DNA of 64,000 nt from positions 7,822,017 through 7,886,016 of the forward strand of contig NZ_JQML01000001.1 of the NCBI RefSeq assembly GCF_000744705.1, read 5' to 3'. This DNA comes from Streptacidiphilus albus JL83. Lineage in GTDB: Bacteria; Actinomycetota; Actinomycetes; Streptomycetales; Streptomycetaceae. Below, piece by piece: positions 8,348-15,629 of the stretch. A model generated the notes under the pieces. The model did not search any database, was not told the DNA's origin, and saw only the letters and a program-made list of their open reading frames with translations. Each line of letters begins with the position of its first letter. The first letter of the stretch is position 1. The translations under genes and the position numbers were made by a program.

Positions 8348-8977
8348 ATGACGGTAGCTCTCCAGGGATCCCTGTTCTCGGCGGCGGACACGGTCGGCCC
8401 CGGCAGCCTCGCCGGGCTGCGCCGCACCGTGCTCGGGCACGGGGCGTGGATCGACGTGCTGCCGGGCTGGCTGTCCGGGGCCGACGCGCTGTTCCAGTCC
8501 CTCGCCGCGTCCGTCCCCTGGCAGGCCGAGCGCCGGGAGATGTACGAGCAGGTGGTCAGCGTCCCCCGGCTGCTGGCCCGCTACGGCGAACGCGACCCGC
8601 TGCCGCACCCGGCCCTGGCCGAGGCCCGCGCCGCACTGAACGCGCGGTACGCCGCCGAGCTCGGCGAGCCCTTCCGCACGGCCGGCCTCTGCTACTACCG
8701 CGACGGCCGGGACAGCGTCGCCTGGCACGGCGACCGGATCGGCCGGGGCAGCCGGCAGGACACCATGATCGCCATCCTCTCCGTCGGCGAGCCCCGCGCC
8801 CTGCTGCTCCGGCCGCGCGGCGGCGGCGCGCCCTCGCTGCGCCGGGCCCTGGGCCACGGCGACCTGCTGGTGATGGGCGGCTCCTGCCAGCGCACCTGGG
8901 ACCACGCGGTCCCGAAGGCATCCAGACCGGTCGGCCCCCGGATCAGCATCCAGTTCCGCCCGAGGGGCGTCTCCTGA
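8348..8977 (+). CDS. AlkB-like 2-oxoglutarate/Fe(II) dioxygenase
   Basis: Predicted repair dioxygenase of 209 residues that would remove alkyl groups from DNA or RNA bases. The iron-binding HxD is in WHGDRIGR, the distal histidine in RTWDHAVPK, and 2-oxoglutarate-binding arginines are likely in PRISIQFRPRG. The nucleotide-flip region CYYRDGRDSVAWH is typical of the family. No Shine-Dalgarno sequence is seen; a -10 box 7 nt upstream suggests a leaderless transcript. The SOS-like box in the promoter fits a DNA-damage role. Confidence 0.9.
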   Translation: MTVALQGSLFSAADTVGPGSLAGLRRTVLGHGAWIDVLPGWLSGADALFQSLAASVPWQAERREMYEQVVSVPRLLARYGERDPLPHPALAEARAALNARYAAELGEPFRTAGLCYYRDGRDSVAWHGDRIGRGSRQDTMIAILSVGEPRALLLRPRGGGAPSLRRALGHGDLLVMGGSCQRTWDHAVPKASRPVGPRISIQFRPRGVS

Positions 8978-9088
8978 CCATCCTCGACCGAGCGCCCCCT
9001 GCCGGCGGGACCCTGTAGCGGACCGGGGGTCGACCGGGACTCGGCCACCCGCATCGGTTCGCCGGGGGTGAACGGCTCATCGCCTGAC

Positions 9089-9135
9089 CGGCGTTCGGAT
9101 ATTCGTTTTGTGCAGCGCCGAGTGGGCTCTACTGT
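9089..9135 (+). promoter_or_regulatory. cpt promoter with element shared (inverted) with the alkB promoter
   Basis: CGGCGTTCGGATATTCG (9089-9105), read as its complement, matches 8316-8332 upstream of the alkB-like gene at 15 of 17 positions. TTGTGC (9108-9113) and TACTGT (9130-9135) make a promoter with a 16-nt spacer, and the GTG start follows six bases later. Confidence 0.55.
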
Positions 9136-9141
9136 GGCGCG

Positions 9142-9675
9142 GTGACAACTCAGGTGATCATTCTCAACGGTGGCTCCAGCTCGGGGAAGTCCGGGATCGT
9201 CCGGTGCCTGCAGTCGGTCCTGCCGGACCCGTGGCTGGCCTTCGGCTGCGACTCGTTCGTCGAGGCCCTGCCCGCCCGGATGCGGGCGTCGGACAGCGGC
9301 ATCGTGTTCGCGGCGGACGGCGGGGTGAGCATCGGGGCGGAGTTCCGGGCACTGGAGCTGGCCTGGACGGAGGGCGTCGCGGCGACGGTCAGGGCCGGTG
9401 CCAAGGTCATCGTCGACGAGGTCTTCCTGGGCGGCGCGGCGTCCCAGCAGCGGTGGCAGCGGGCGCTGGGCGGACTGGACGTCCTGTGGGTCGGGGTCAG
9501 GTGCGAGAGCGGGGTCGCCGCAGGCCGTGAGGTCGCACGCGGAGACCGCGCCCTGGGGATGGCCGCTTCGCAGGCGGAGCTGGTGCACACGGGGGTGGTC
9601 TACGACCTGGAGGTCGACACGACCCGCACCGAGTCGCTCGCCTGCGCACGGGCCATCGCCGCCCACATCGGCTGA
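9142..9675 (+). CDS. cpt: Chloramphenicol 3-O-phosphotransferase
   Basis: Kinase of 177 residues that would inactivate chloramphenicol by phosphorylating its C-3 hydroxyl. The P-loop GGSSSGKS spans residues 10-17 and the family's catalytic aspartate is Asp37 ([11 protein letters not shown]). The length and many segments ([38 protein letters not shown]) agree with what I recall of the S. venezuelae enzyme. GTG 9142 is the only sensible start and is leaderless (-10 TACTGT). No chloramphenicol biosynthesis genes are visible nearby, so it is either a resistance gene or an enzyme for another hydroxylated substrate. Confidence 0.92.
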   Translation: MTTQVIILNGGSSSGKSGIVRCLQSVLPDPWLAFGCDSFVEALPARMRASDSGIVFAADGGVSIGAEFRALELAWTEGVAATVRAGAKVIVDEVFLGGAASQQRWQRALGGLDVLWVGVRCESGVAAGREVARGDRALGMAASQAELVHTGVVYDLEVDTTRTESLACARAIAAHIG

Positions 9676-9711
9676 TCGCCGGATCGGCTCCCGGGCCCCA
9701 GGTCGGCAAAC

Positions 9712-9740
9712 TATAATTTCAGTCAGAGTTTCAGAGTGGA
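9712..9740 (+). promoter_or_regulatory. TetR gene promoter with CTGAA half-sites
   Basis: A consensus TATAAT at 9712-9717 is followed by TTTCAGTCAGAGTTTCAGAG (9718-9737 region). The half-site TTTCAG occurs twice and resembles the operator halves at 14611-14628 and 15443-15456. Likely the autoregulatory region of the gene at 9768. Confidence 0.5.
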
Positions 9741-9767
9741 GATCCGGCACCGAAGAGGAACGAGCCT

Positions 9768-10346
9768 GTGGCCGACCGCAGAACACAGATCATGCAGGCC
9801 GCCGCACGGCTCATCGCCCGGCGTGGGGTCCGTGGCCTCCGGGTCGAGGAACTCGCCGCCGAGGCCGGTGTCTCCACGGCCCTCATCTACTACCACTTCA
9901 AGCACCGCCTGGGCATCCTCCGGGCGACCCTGGAGTTCATCAACGACCGCGCCGACAGCTACACCGCCGAGCGCGATCCGGACGCCGCGCCGCTGGATGC
10001 CCGGGGCGAGCTCGAACAGACACTGCTGCTCGAACTGCAGGACATCCCCGAGGTGCGCGAGAACAGCACCGCCTGGGGTGAGCTGCGGGCCAGCGCGGTC
10101 TTCGACCTCGAACTGCGCGAGGACGTGGCCAGGTCCACGCTGGTCTGGATCCAGGACATCGCCGAACTGCTCGGCCACGCCCGCCCGATGGCCGGCGCAG
10201 CCGCCCTGGCGATGTCCGCCGAGCGGCTGACCGCGCTGCTGGAGGGCCTGAGCGGCCGCTGGCTCAGCGGCAGCCTCCCGCTGGCCCACGCGCGCGAACT
10301 GGTCAGCGGCGCGGTCGACGCCGAACTGGCCCACCTGGCCGGCTGA
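9768..10346 (+). CDS. TetR family transcriptional regulator
   Basis: Repressor of 192 residues. The N-terminal helix-turn-helix reads RGVRGLRVEELAAEAGVSTALIYYHFK, followed by an all-helical ligand domain. It is a close paralog of the TetR protein at 14693-15265: long stretches such as EFINDRADSYTAERD and ENSTAWGELRASA match nearly residue for residue, which is unusual for two TetR proteins 5 kb apart. GTG 9768 has GAGGAA eight bases upstream. Targets are unknown; the shared CTGAA half-sites suggest overlap with the urease/agmatine deiminase regulon. Confidence 0.9.
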   Translation: MADRRTQIMQAAARLIARRGVRGLRVEELAAEAGVSTALIYYHFKHRLGILRATLEFINDRADSYTAERDPDAAPLDARGELEQTLLLELQDIPEVRENSTAWGELRASAVFDLELREDVARSTLVWIQDIAELLGHARPMAGAAALAMSAERLTALLEGLSGRWLSGSLPLAHARELVSGAVDAELAHLAG

Positions 10347-10351
10347 GCTCC

Positions 10352-10534
10352 CTACCTCGGGGCGCTGAACCAGCGCCAGTCCTCGCCCAACCGGGGGTGG
10401 CCCGGAAGCGCGGCACGACCGGTGGCCCACAGCAGCGTCCGCCAGCGCGGGGTGTCCTCCGGCGCGTGCGGGAACAGCCGCACCAGCGTCAAGGTGTCGA
10501 GTGCGGTCGCTGCGGTGCTCGCGGGCTCGCTCAT
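10352..10534 (-). CDS. Small hypothetical protein
   Basis: Possible 60-residue protein starting at the ATG at 10534 (MSEPASTAATALDTL). It is rich in Trp and Arg near the end (PRWRTLLWATGRAALPGHPRLGEDWRWF), a composition that looks coding rather than random, and it uses native codons. It is not recognised. It converges with the TetR gene (5 nt between stops) and diverges from the small gene at 10596. Confidence 0.45.
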   Translation of the reverse strand: MSEPASTAATALDTLTLVRLFPHAPEDTPRWRTLLWATGRAALPGHPRLGEDWRWFSAPR

Positions 10535-10595
10535 CGGCTTCTGGTCCACGCCAAGCCCGGGTGCGCCCCGCGTCCACCGGGGAGACTCTGGAACC

Positions 10596-10826
10596 ATGAG
10601 CACTCAGCCCGAATCGACCGAACGCCCGCTTCCGGGTCCGACCGTCGCCCACCTCTCGCCGACGCGGCTCGGAGCTCTTGCCGCACTGGCGTTCTCCCGC
10701 GCCGGCCAGGCTCAGCAGGAACTGCTGACCGCAGCCGACGAGAAGGGTGGGGACCGCGCCGTGGTGGAGACGGCGCTGATGACGAGGCCGCCGATCCTGC
10801 ACGCGGCAGACCTGGCACGCGGCTGA
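10596..10826 (+). CDS. Small hypothetical protein
   Basis: Possible 76-residue protein from ATG 10596, with GGGGAGA ten bases upstream. The centre (SPTRLGALAALAFSRAGQAQQELLTAADE) looks helical. No family recognised. It is preceded by a divergent small gene and followed by 157 nt without a recognisable feature before the toxin gene. Confidence 0.4.
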   Translation: MSTQPESTERPLPGPTVAHLSPTRLGALAALAFSRAGQAQQELLTAADEKGGDRAVVETALMTRPPILHAADLARG

Positions 10827-10983
10827 CGGGGGGAGCACTCCGAGGCGATCGCTGGGGCACCGCCGAAGCACCGACCGCTGCGGTCCGTCGTGGGCCGGCC
10901 AGGTGGGCCGCCACCGATCTGACTGCCCCGGCGGAGGGCAGCAGACTGGGCGACAATGTCGGTACCGCCGTCAGGGTCCCGCC

Positions 10984-11370
10984 TCAGCCGGTTGGTGGCG
11001 TGAGGTCCAGGACGCGGGCCTGTCCGCTCCAGCGGTCGGGGTCGGTGGTGGCGACGAAGGCGCCATCGGGGCGCTCGGGGTTCGGCTGGGCGGTGTGGCG
11101 GCAGTGGGCCAGGGACCAGGTGGTGTCCCGGGCCAGTGCCAGGACGGCGGGCAGGTCGAGGTCGACGACGGTGATGCCTGGCAGCGCGGCCAGGTGGTCG
11201 GCGGTGCCAGGCCGGGCCCGGTCGGCCTCCACCAGAGCACAGGCCGGTGCGTAGAGATACCACCCGGGTTCGGCGTGGGCGCGGTGGATCAGCCGGGAGG
11301 CCAGAACGTTGCCACGGCCGGCGGCGACCATCGCGGTCTCATCCAGCACCACGTGGACGCCGTCGCTCAT
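10984..11370 (-). CDS. PIN-like toxin of a type II toxin-antitoxin pair
   Basis: Protein of 128 residues with a PIN-like pattern: an early acidic residue (VVLDETA), a mid-protein glutamate (CALVEADRA), a LPGITVVDLDLPAVLALA segment and a late aspartate (RPDGAFVATTD). It resembles VapC-type ribonucleases in layout, though homology is remote. ATG 11370 overlaps the stop of the antitoxin gene by four bases (ATGA), the usual toxin-antitoxin arrangement. Confidence 0.75.
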   Translation of the reverse strand: MSDGVHVVLDETAMVAAGRGNVLASRLIHRAHAEPGWYLYAPACALVEADRARPGTADHLAALPGITVVDLDLPAVLALARDTTWSLAHCRHTAQPNPERPDGAFVATTDPDRWSGQARVLDLTPPTG

Positions 11371-11621
11371 GCGGTGGATCGACCCATGCGGCGATCGAGC
11401 TCAGCGTCCAGGGCGCGCTGCTGGTCGCTGTCGGGGGCGTAGCCGTTCCACTCGTGGAGGGCAGCGCGCGCCGCCTCGGCGCGCTGGGCGCGCTCAGCCG
11501 GGGTCAGTACGTTGTCGGCCAGGCGGGCGAGGTAGGCGCGCAGGGACAGGCCCTCGCTCTCGGCGACCTCGGCCAGGCGGTCGCGTGCCTCGGCGGGGAT
11601 GCGGATGTTGGCGTCAGTCAC
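11367..11621 (-). CDS. Ribbon-helix-helix type antitoxin
   Basis: Protein of 84 residues. The N-terminus (ANIRIPAEARDRLAEVAESEGLSLRAYLARLADNV) has the strand-helix-helix pattern of RHH antitoxins, and the rest is an Ala/Glu-rich acidic tail expected to wrap the toxin. GTG 11621 follows a strong GGAAGGAG site. It would neutralise the PIN protein and bind the palindromes at 11647-11674 to repress the operon. Confidence 0.78.
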   Translation of the reverse strand: MTDANIRIPAEARDRLAEVAESEGLSLRAYLARLADNVLTPAERAQRAEAARAALHEWNGYAPDSDQQRALDAELDRRMGRSTA

Positions 11622-11646
11622 AGCAGGCTCCTTCCGAAGCGTCCAT

Positions 11647-11674
11647 CATACGGGTACGGGTACGTACCCGTATG
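11647..11674 (-). promoter_or_regulatory. Nested palindromic operator of the toxin-antitoxin operon
   Basis: CATACGGGT (11647-11655) and ACCCGTATG (11666-11674) form an inverted repeat that encloses a second, perfect palindrome ACGGGTACGTACCCGT (11656-11671). The repeat unit ACGGGT occurs twice on one side. The site lies 25 nt upstream of the antitoxin start. Confidence 0.7.
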
Positions 11675-11968
11675 CCACATCCACACACTCCCAACGCCTG
11701 CGTCCAGGCGTCTCCGGTGCCACTGCCCGGGTCCGGGTTCCGTCGAGATCGAGCTGGTGCGAAGGCCCCGCCGGGCTACGAACCCGCAGAGGACGAACAG
11801 CCGGTCGGCCACTGAGCCTCTCAGCCCTGCCCCATGTCCGTTGTTGAGGGTCTCCGTGCTCATGGCCGAAATCCATCGGACTGTCGTCCGCCCGGTCGCA
11901 GCTCCGGCGCAGGGGAGCGAACGGAACCGCAGAGGCTTGATCCTCGAACGGGCCAGGTCGTCCGCCGG
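11675..11968. other. Region without a supported gene
   Basis: Between the toxin-antitoxin operator and the urease terminator. Short open frames exist on both strands, but none has a ribosome site, recognisable domain or native codon pattern throughout. One minus-strand frame (MSTETLNNGHGAGL, then RLFVLCGFVARRGLRT) looks faintly protein-like and may be decayed coding sequence. Confidence 0.4.
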
Positions 11969-11998
11969 CTGTGTCCCGGCATTCCTGCCAGGACACAG
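11969..11998 (-). terminator. Hairpin terminator after ureC
   Basis: CTGTGTCCCGGCA / TGCCAGGACACAG, 13-bp arms with one mismatch and a TTCC loop, 12 nt downstream of the ureC stop. Confidence 0.7.
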
Positions 11999-12009
11999 CG
12001 GAAGGGGAC

Positions 12010-13773
12010 TCAGAGGAAGTAGAGGCGGTTGAGGGTGACGGTGTCGGCGGCGTGGGATTGGAGGGGTTCGCCGTCGAGGGTGACGAGTCCGGTGGTGGGG
12101 TGGACGTCGATGGTGCCGAGGCGGTGGTTGCGGTGCATGTTGCGGGGGCCGATGTCGCGGGTGTGTTTGACGGGGACGCGGCGGCGGCGGGTGGGGAGGT
12201 GGTCGCCGTTGTCGATGGCGGCTTGGGCGACGAAGGCGACGGAGATGTCGGCGGGGGTGGAGCCGTGGGCGCCGAAGAGGGGTCCGAGGACGAGGGGTTC
12301 GCAGCGGTCGGTGGAGGCGTTGGGGTCGCCGGTGACGCCGAAGGCGGGGAAGCCGGCTTTGAGGACCATTTGGGGTTTGGCGCCGAAGTGGTCGGTGCGC
12401 CACAGGACGATGTCGGCGAGTTTGCCGGGTTCGATGGAGCCGATTTCGTGGGCGAGGCCGTGGGCGATGGCGGGGTTGATGGTGAGTTTGGCGATGTAGC
12501 GCAGGACGCGTTCGTTGTCGTCGCCGCTGTTGGTGTCGCCGTAGGAGTCGGTGCCGTCGAGGGGGCCGAGTTCGTGTTTCATTTTGCCGGCCATGGCGAG
12601 GGTGCGGCGGACGGTTTCTCCGGCGCGGCCCATGCCTTGGGCGTCGCTGCTGGTGATGCCGATGATGCCGAGGTCGTGGAGGATGTCTTCGGCGCCCATG
12701 GTGCCGGCGCGGATGCGGTCGTGGGCCATGGCGGCGTCGCCGGGGAGGTCGGTTTTGAGGTCGTGGGCGGAGACGATCATGCCGAAGCCTTCGCCGAGGG
12801 CGTCGCGGCCGTAGGGGAGGGTGGGGTTGGTGCTGGAGGCGATGATGTTGGGGACGCCGGCCATTTTGAGGACGTTGGGGACGTGTCCGCCGCCGCAGCC
12901 TTCGATGTGGTAGGCGTGGATGGTGCGTCCGGCCAGGACGGCGAGGGTGTCTTCGACGGAGAGGCATTCGTTGAGGCCGTCGGTGTGGAGGGCGACTTGG
13001 ACGTCGTGGTCGTCGGCGACGCGGAGGGCGGTGTCGAGGGCGCGGGTGTGGGCGCCCATGTCTTCGTGGACTTTGAAGCCGCAGGCGCCGCCTTCGGTGA
13101 GGGCTTCGGTGAGGGGTGCGGGGTTGCTGGAGGAGCCGCGGGCGAGGAAGCCGATGTTGACGGGCCAGGCGTCGAAGGCGTTGAAGGCGTGGCGCAGGGC
13201 CCAGGGGGAGTTGACGCCGACGCCCCAGACGGGTCCGAATTCCTGGCCGATGATGGTGGTGGTGCCGGAGGCGAGGGAGGCTTCCATGATGCGGGGGGAG
13301 AGGAGGTGGACGTGGGTGTCGATGGCGCCGGCGGTGGCGATGAGTCCTTCGCCGGAGACGATGGTGGTGCCGGTGCCGACGGTGATGTCGATGTTGTCGA
13401 GGGTGTCGGGGTTGCCGGCGCGGCCGATGGCGGTGATGCGGCCTTCGCGGATGCCGATGCTGGTTTTGCGGATGCCTTGGACGGCGTCGATGAGTAGGAC
13501 GTTGGAGATGACGAGGTCGCAGGTGTCGCGGACGGCGGCGGCTTTGAGGTGGAGTCCGTCGCGGGCGGTCTTGCCGAATCCGGCGAGGAACTCGTCGCCG
13601 GGGTGTTGGGAGTCGGACTCGACGCGGACGATCAGTCCGGAGTCCCCGAGCCTGACCCGGTCCCCCGCCCGCGGACCGTGCACCGCGATGTAGTCGAGCG
13701 GGTCGGTCGACTCAGCGGCGACAGCGCCGGCCCGGCCGTGGCAGCCTGCGGTGTCGGTATGACGTCCAGTCAC
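12010..13773 (-). CDS. ureC: Urease alpha subunit (divergent flap)
   Basis: Catalytic subunit of urease, 587 residues, which hydrolyses urea to ammonia and carbamate at a di-nickel site. The nickel ligands are present: HVH in AIDTHVHLLSP, the carbamylated lysine Lys234 in GFKVHED, His in VALHTDGLNE, His in GCGGGHVP and Asp in TSSDAQGMGR. The mobile flap differs: the usual VCHHL reads SAHDL, so the flap cysteine is Ala and the second His is Asp, while the catalytic His remains. GTG 13773 overlaps the UreAB stop (GTGA). Codons from about residue 50 onward favour CTC, GAA and AAA, unlike the neighbours. No ureDEFG accessory genes lie in the window. Confidence 0.93.
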   Translation of the reverse strand: MTGRHTDTAGCHGRAGAVAAESTDPLDYIAVHGPRAGDRVRLGDSGLIVRVESDSQHPGDEFLAGFGKTARDGLHLKAAAVRDTCDLVISNVLLIDAVQGIRKTSIGIREGRITAIGRAGNPDTLDNIDITVGTGTTIVSGEGLIATAGAIDTHVHLLSPRIMEASLASGTTTIIGQEFGPVWGVGVNSPWALRHAFNAFDAWPVNIGFLARGSSSNPAPLTEALTEGGACGFKVHEDMGAHTRALDTALRVADDHDVQVALHTDGLNECLSVEDTLAVLAGRTIHAYHIEGCGGGHVPNVLKMAGVPNIIASSTNPTLPYGRDALGEGFGMIVSAHDLKTDLPGDAAMAHDRIRAGTMGAEDILHDLGIIGITSSDAQGMGRAGETVRRTLAMAGKMKHELGPLDGTDSYGDTNSGDDNERVLRYIAKLTINPAIAHGLAHEIGSIEPGKLADIVLWRTDHFGAKPQMVLKAGFPAFGVTGDPNASTDRCEPLVLGPLFGAHGSTPADISVAFVAQAAIDNGDHLPTRRRRVPVKHTRDIGPRNMHRNHRLGTIDVHPTTGLVTLDGEPLQSHAADTVTLNRLYFL

Positions 13774-14474
13774 GATCCGGCCTCCGTGTACTCGGTGAGG
13801 TAGCCCGTGGCGCGGGCCTTGGTGAGGGCGGCCTCGCGGGCGCCGGGGGCGTCCAGCGGGCCGTCGACCAGTCCGGCGAAGCCGATGGCGATCCGCGCGC
13901 CGCCGATCGGCAGCAGTCCGACCTCGACCGTCGTACCGACGTCGAAGCGGACGGTGGAGCCGGCCGGGACGGCCAGTCGCATCCCGTACGCGGCGGAGCG
14001 GTCGAAGGCCAGCCGTGGGTTGGCCTCGAAGAAGTGGAAGTGCGAGGAGACGCTGATCGGCACCGCCGCCCGGTTGCGCACCGGCAGCCGCACCACCGGC
14101 GCGGCGGGCTCGTAGCCCGCGCCGTCGCCGGGGATGGCCGCGCCGGGGGCGTCCGGGCCGAGCGGGACCGCGCCGTGGAACGGGCTGTCGATGACGCAGA
14201 GCCGGGTGCCGTCGTCGAACACCGCCTCCACCTGGAGCTGGGTCAGCACGTCCGGGACGCCGGGCAGGACGTCGTCCGCGCCGAGCACGGCCCGCCCGGC
14301 GGCGATGGCCTCGGCCAGCCGGCGGCCGTCACGGGCCGCCTCGCAGACGGTGTCCGCTATCAGCGCGCTCGCCTCCGGGACGTTGAGGCGCAGCCCGCGC
14401 GCGCGGCGGGTGCGGGCCAGTTCGGCCGCTGTGAAGATCAGCAGCCGGTCCCGCTCGGTCGGTATCAGTCGCAT
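13770..14474 (-). CDS. ureAB: Urease gamma-beta fusion subunit
   Basis: Structural subunit of 234 residues fusing UreA (about 1-100: MRLIPTERDRLLIFTAAELARTRRARGLRLN) to UreB (about 130-230: NRAAVPISVSSHFHFFEANPRLAFDR, AAYGMRLAVPAG). Such fusions occur in several actinobacteria. The ATG at 14474 matches the conserved UreA N-terminus; the longer frame upstream is not used. It is followed, with a 4-bp overlap, by ureC. Its promoter region (14603-14631) carries a TetR-type operator shared with the agmatine deiminase gene. Confidence 0.93.
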   Translation of the reverse strand: MRLIPTERDRLLIFTAAELARTRRARGLRLNVPEASALIADTVCEAARDGRRLAEAIAAGRAVLGADDVLPGVPDVLTQLQVEAVFDDGTRLCVIDSPFHGAVPLGPDAPGAAIPGDGAGYEPAAPVVRLPVRNRAAVPISVSSHFHFFEANPRLAFDRSAAYGMRLAVPAGSTVRFDVGTTVEVGLLPIGGARIAIGFAGLVDGPLDAPGAREAALTKARATGYLTEYTEAGS

Positions 14475-14602
14475 GGTGCCTCGTCTGGGAGGGAGTTGAG
14501 AGGTGGGATGGAGAGGGACCGTCAGGCGGCGGGGGTGCCGGGCTGGTCGTGGGTGGAGCAGTGGTGACGTCGCGCAGCAGTCGGGCATCGCCCTGTGCCT
14601 GC

Positions 14603-14631
14603 ACTGTGCCACTGACTGAAAAGTCAGTCAA
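14603..14631 (-). promoter_or_regulatory. Urease operon promoter with TetR-type operator
   Basis: On the minus strand TTGACT (14631-14626) and CACAGT (14608-14603) are 17 nt apart. Between them lies the inverted repeat ACTGACT-GAAA-AGTCAGT (14611-14628 on the plus strand). Read on the minus strand, TTGACTGA-N2-TTTCAGT is the same string as in the agmatine deiminase promoter at 15440-15456. Confidence 0.75.
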
Positions 14632-14692
14632 GAATGACGACGCGCACCACCGGCCGGGTGAGCCAGGGTGAGCCAGGGCGTGCCCGGGGGCG

Positions 14693-15265
14693 CTACGGGC
14701 GGCTCAGCTCCAGGTCGATGGCCTCGCGGAGCAGTCGCCGGGCGTGGTCGAGCGGGATCGAGCCGCTGTGCCAGCGCACGCTCAGCCCCTCCAGCAGGCA
14801 GGTCAGCCGCTCGGCGGCGGCCGCGTGCGCCGGGGCGGTGCCGGCCGGGCGGGCCTGGCCGAGCAGCTCGGCGATCTCGTGCACCCAGCTGAGCGTGGCC
14901 TTGGCCAGGTCCTCGCGGAGCTCGGGCTCGAAGGCCGCGCTGGCCCGGAGCTCCCCCCAGGCGATGCTGTTCTCGCGGACCTCCGGGACGTCCTGGAGCT
15001 CCAGCAGCAGGGCCTGCTCCAGGTCGGTCCGCGGGTCGGGCTCGCCGGTGCCGGCGTCCCGCTCGGCGGTGTAGCGGTCCGCGCGGTCGTTGATGAACTC
15101 CAGCGTCCGGTGCAGCAGGCCGGCCCGGTCGGTGAAGTGGTAGTAGATCAGCGCGACGGACACCTCCGCCTCTGCCGCGAGTTCGGCCACGCGCAGGCCG
15201 CGCACGCCCCGGCGGGCGATGACGCGGGTGGCGGCCCTGAGGATCTCGGTTCGACGGTCTGGCAC
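14693..15265 (-). CDS. TetR family regulator, probable repressor of urease and agmatine deiminase
   Basis: TetR protein of 190 residues with helix-turn-helix RGVRGLRVAELAAEAEVSVALIYYHFTD and helical ligand domain. It lies between the urease operon and the agmatine deiminase gene, whose promoters both contain a matching inverted repeat between -35 and -10, making it the best candidate to bind them. It is a near copy of the TetR protein at 9768. The gene looks leaderless: TAGAGT (15277-15272) is six bases from the GTG at 15265. A polyamine, agmatine or urea-related ligand is a guess from context. Confidence 0.9.
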   Translation of the reverse strand: MPDRRTEILRAATRVIARRGVRGLRVAELAAEAEVSVALIYYHFTDRAGLLHRTLEFINDRADRYTAERDAGTGEPDPRTDLEQALLLELQDVPEVRENSIAWGELRASAAFEPELREDLAKATLSWVHEIAELLGQARPAGTAPAHAAAAERLTCLLEGLSVRWHSGSIPLDHARRLLREAIDLELSRP

Positions 15266-15439
15266 GGGCCTACTCTAGTCGGACGAGCGCACAACCTGAT
15301 TGTTCTTTCAGAATCCGGGCCGGATCCGGGATTCCGCCGGGTGGAACGCGGCGGCGGCAGGGGAGTCCGACGGTGCCCATGTCCGGATTCACCGGCTATG
15401 ACGGCAATAGAATGGACAAGGAATCCCGCCCTCCATGTA

Positions 15440-15468
15440 TTGACTGAAGTTTCAGTTCGGTGCAGGAT
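15440..15468 (+). promoter_or_regulatory. Agmatine deiminase promoter with TetR-type operator
   Basis: TTGACT (15440-15445) and CAGGAT (15463-15468), 17-nt spacer, with the inverted repeat ACTGAA-GT-TTCAGT (15443-15456) overlapping the -35 box. The first 17 bases align with the urease promoter except for two central bases. The rest of the 15266-15629 gap shows nothing else. Confidence 0.75.
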
Positions 15469-15629
15469 TCGGGGCACCACCGCTCCTGTCCCACTGCCGG
15501 TGAGGGTTTTCGGGCCGGCGGGCCCGAGCCCGGCCCACCGCCGACAGGACTGCAACAGGGCCGGAAGCGGCCGGAACACCTGAACCGAACCGACAGTGCG
15601 CAGCAACCGCGCACAAGGGGAGAACCACC

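Noticed and set aside
11646..11996. 116-codon minus-strand frame overlapping the toxin-antitoxin operator
   Set aside because: Runs through the palindromes and has no ribosome site or family; likely non-coding.
12010..13500. Very long open frames opposite ureC on the plus strand (for example 11971-13497)
   Set aside because: Low-complexity Gly/Val/Asp/Ala translation produced by the C-rich codon bias of ureC; no ribosome site or domain.
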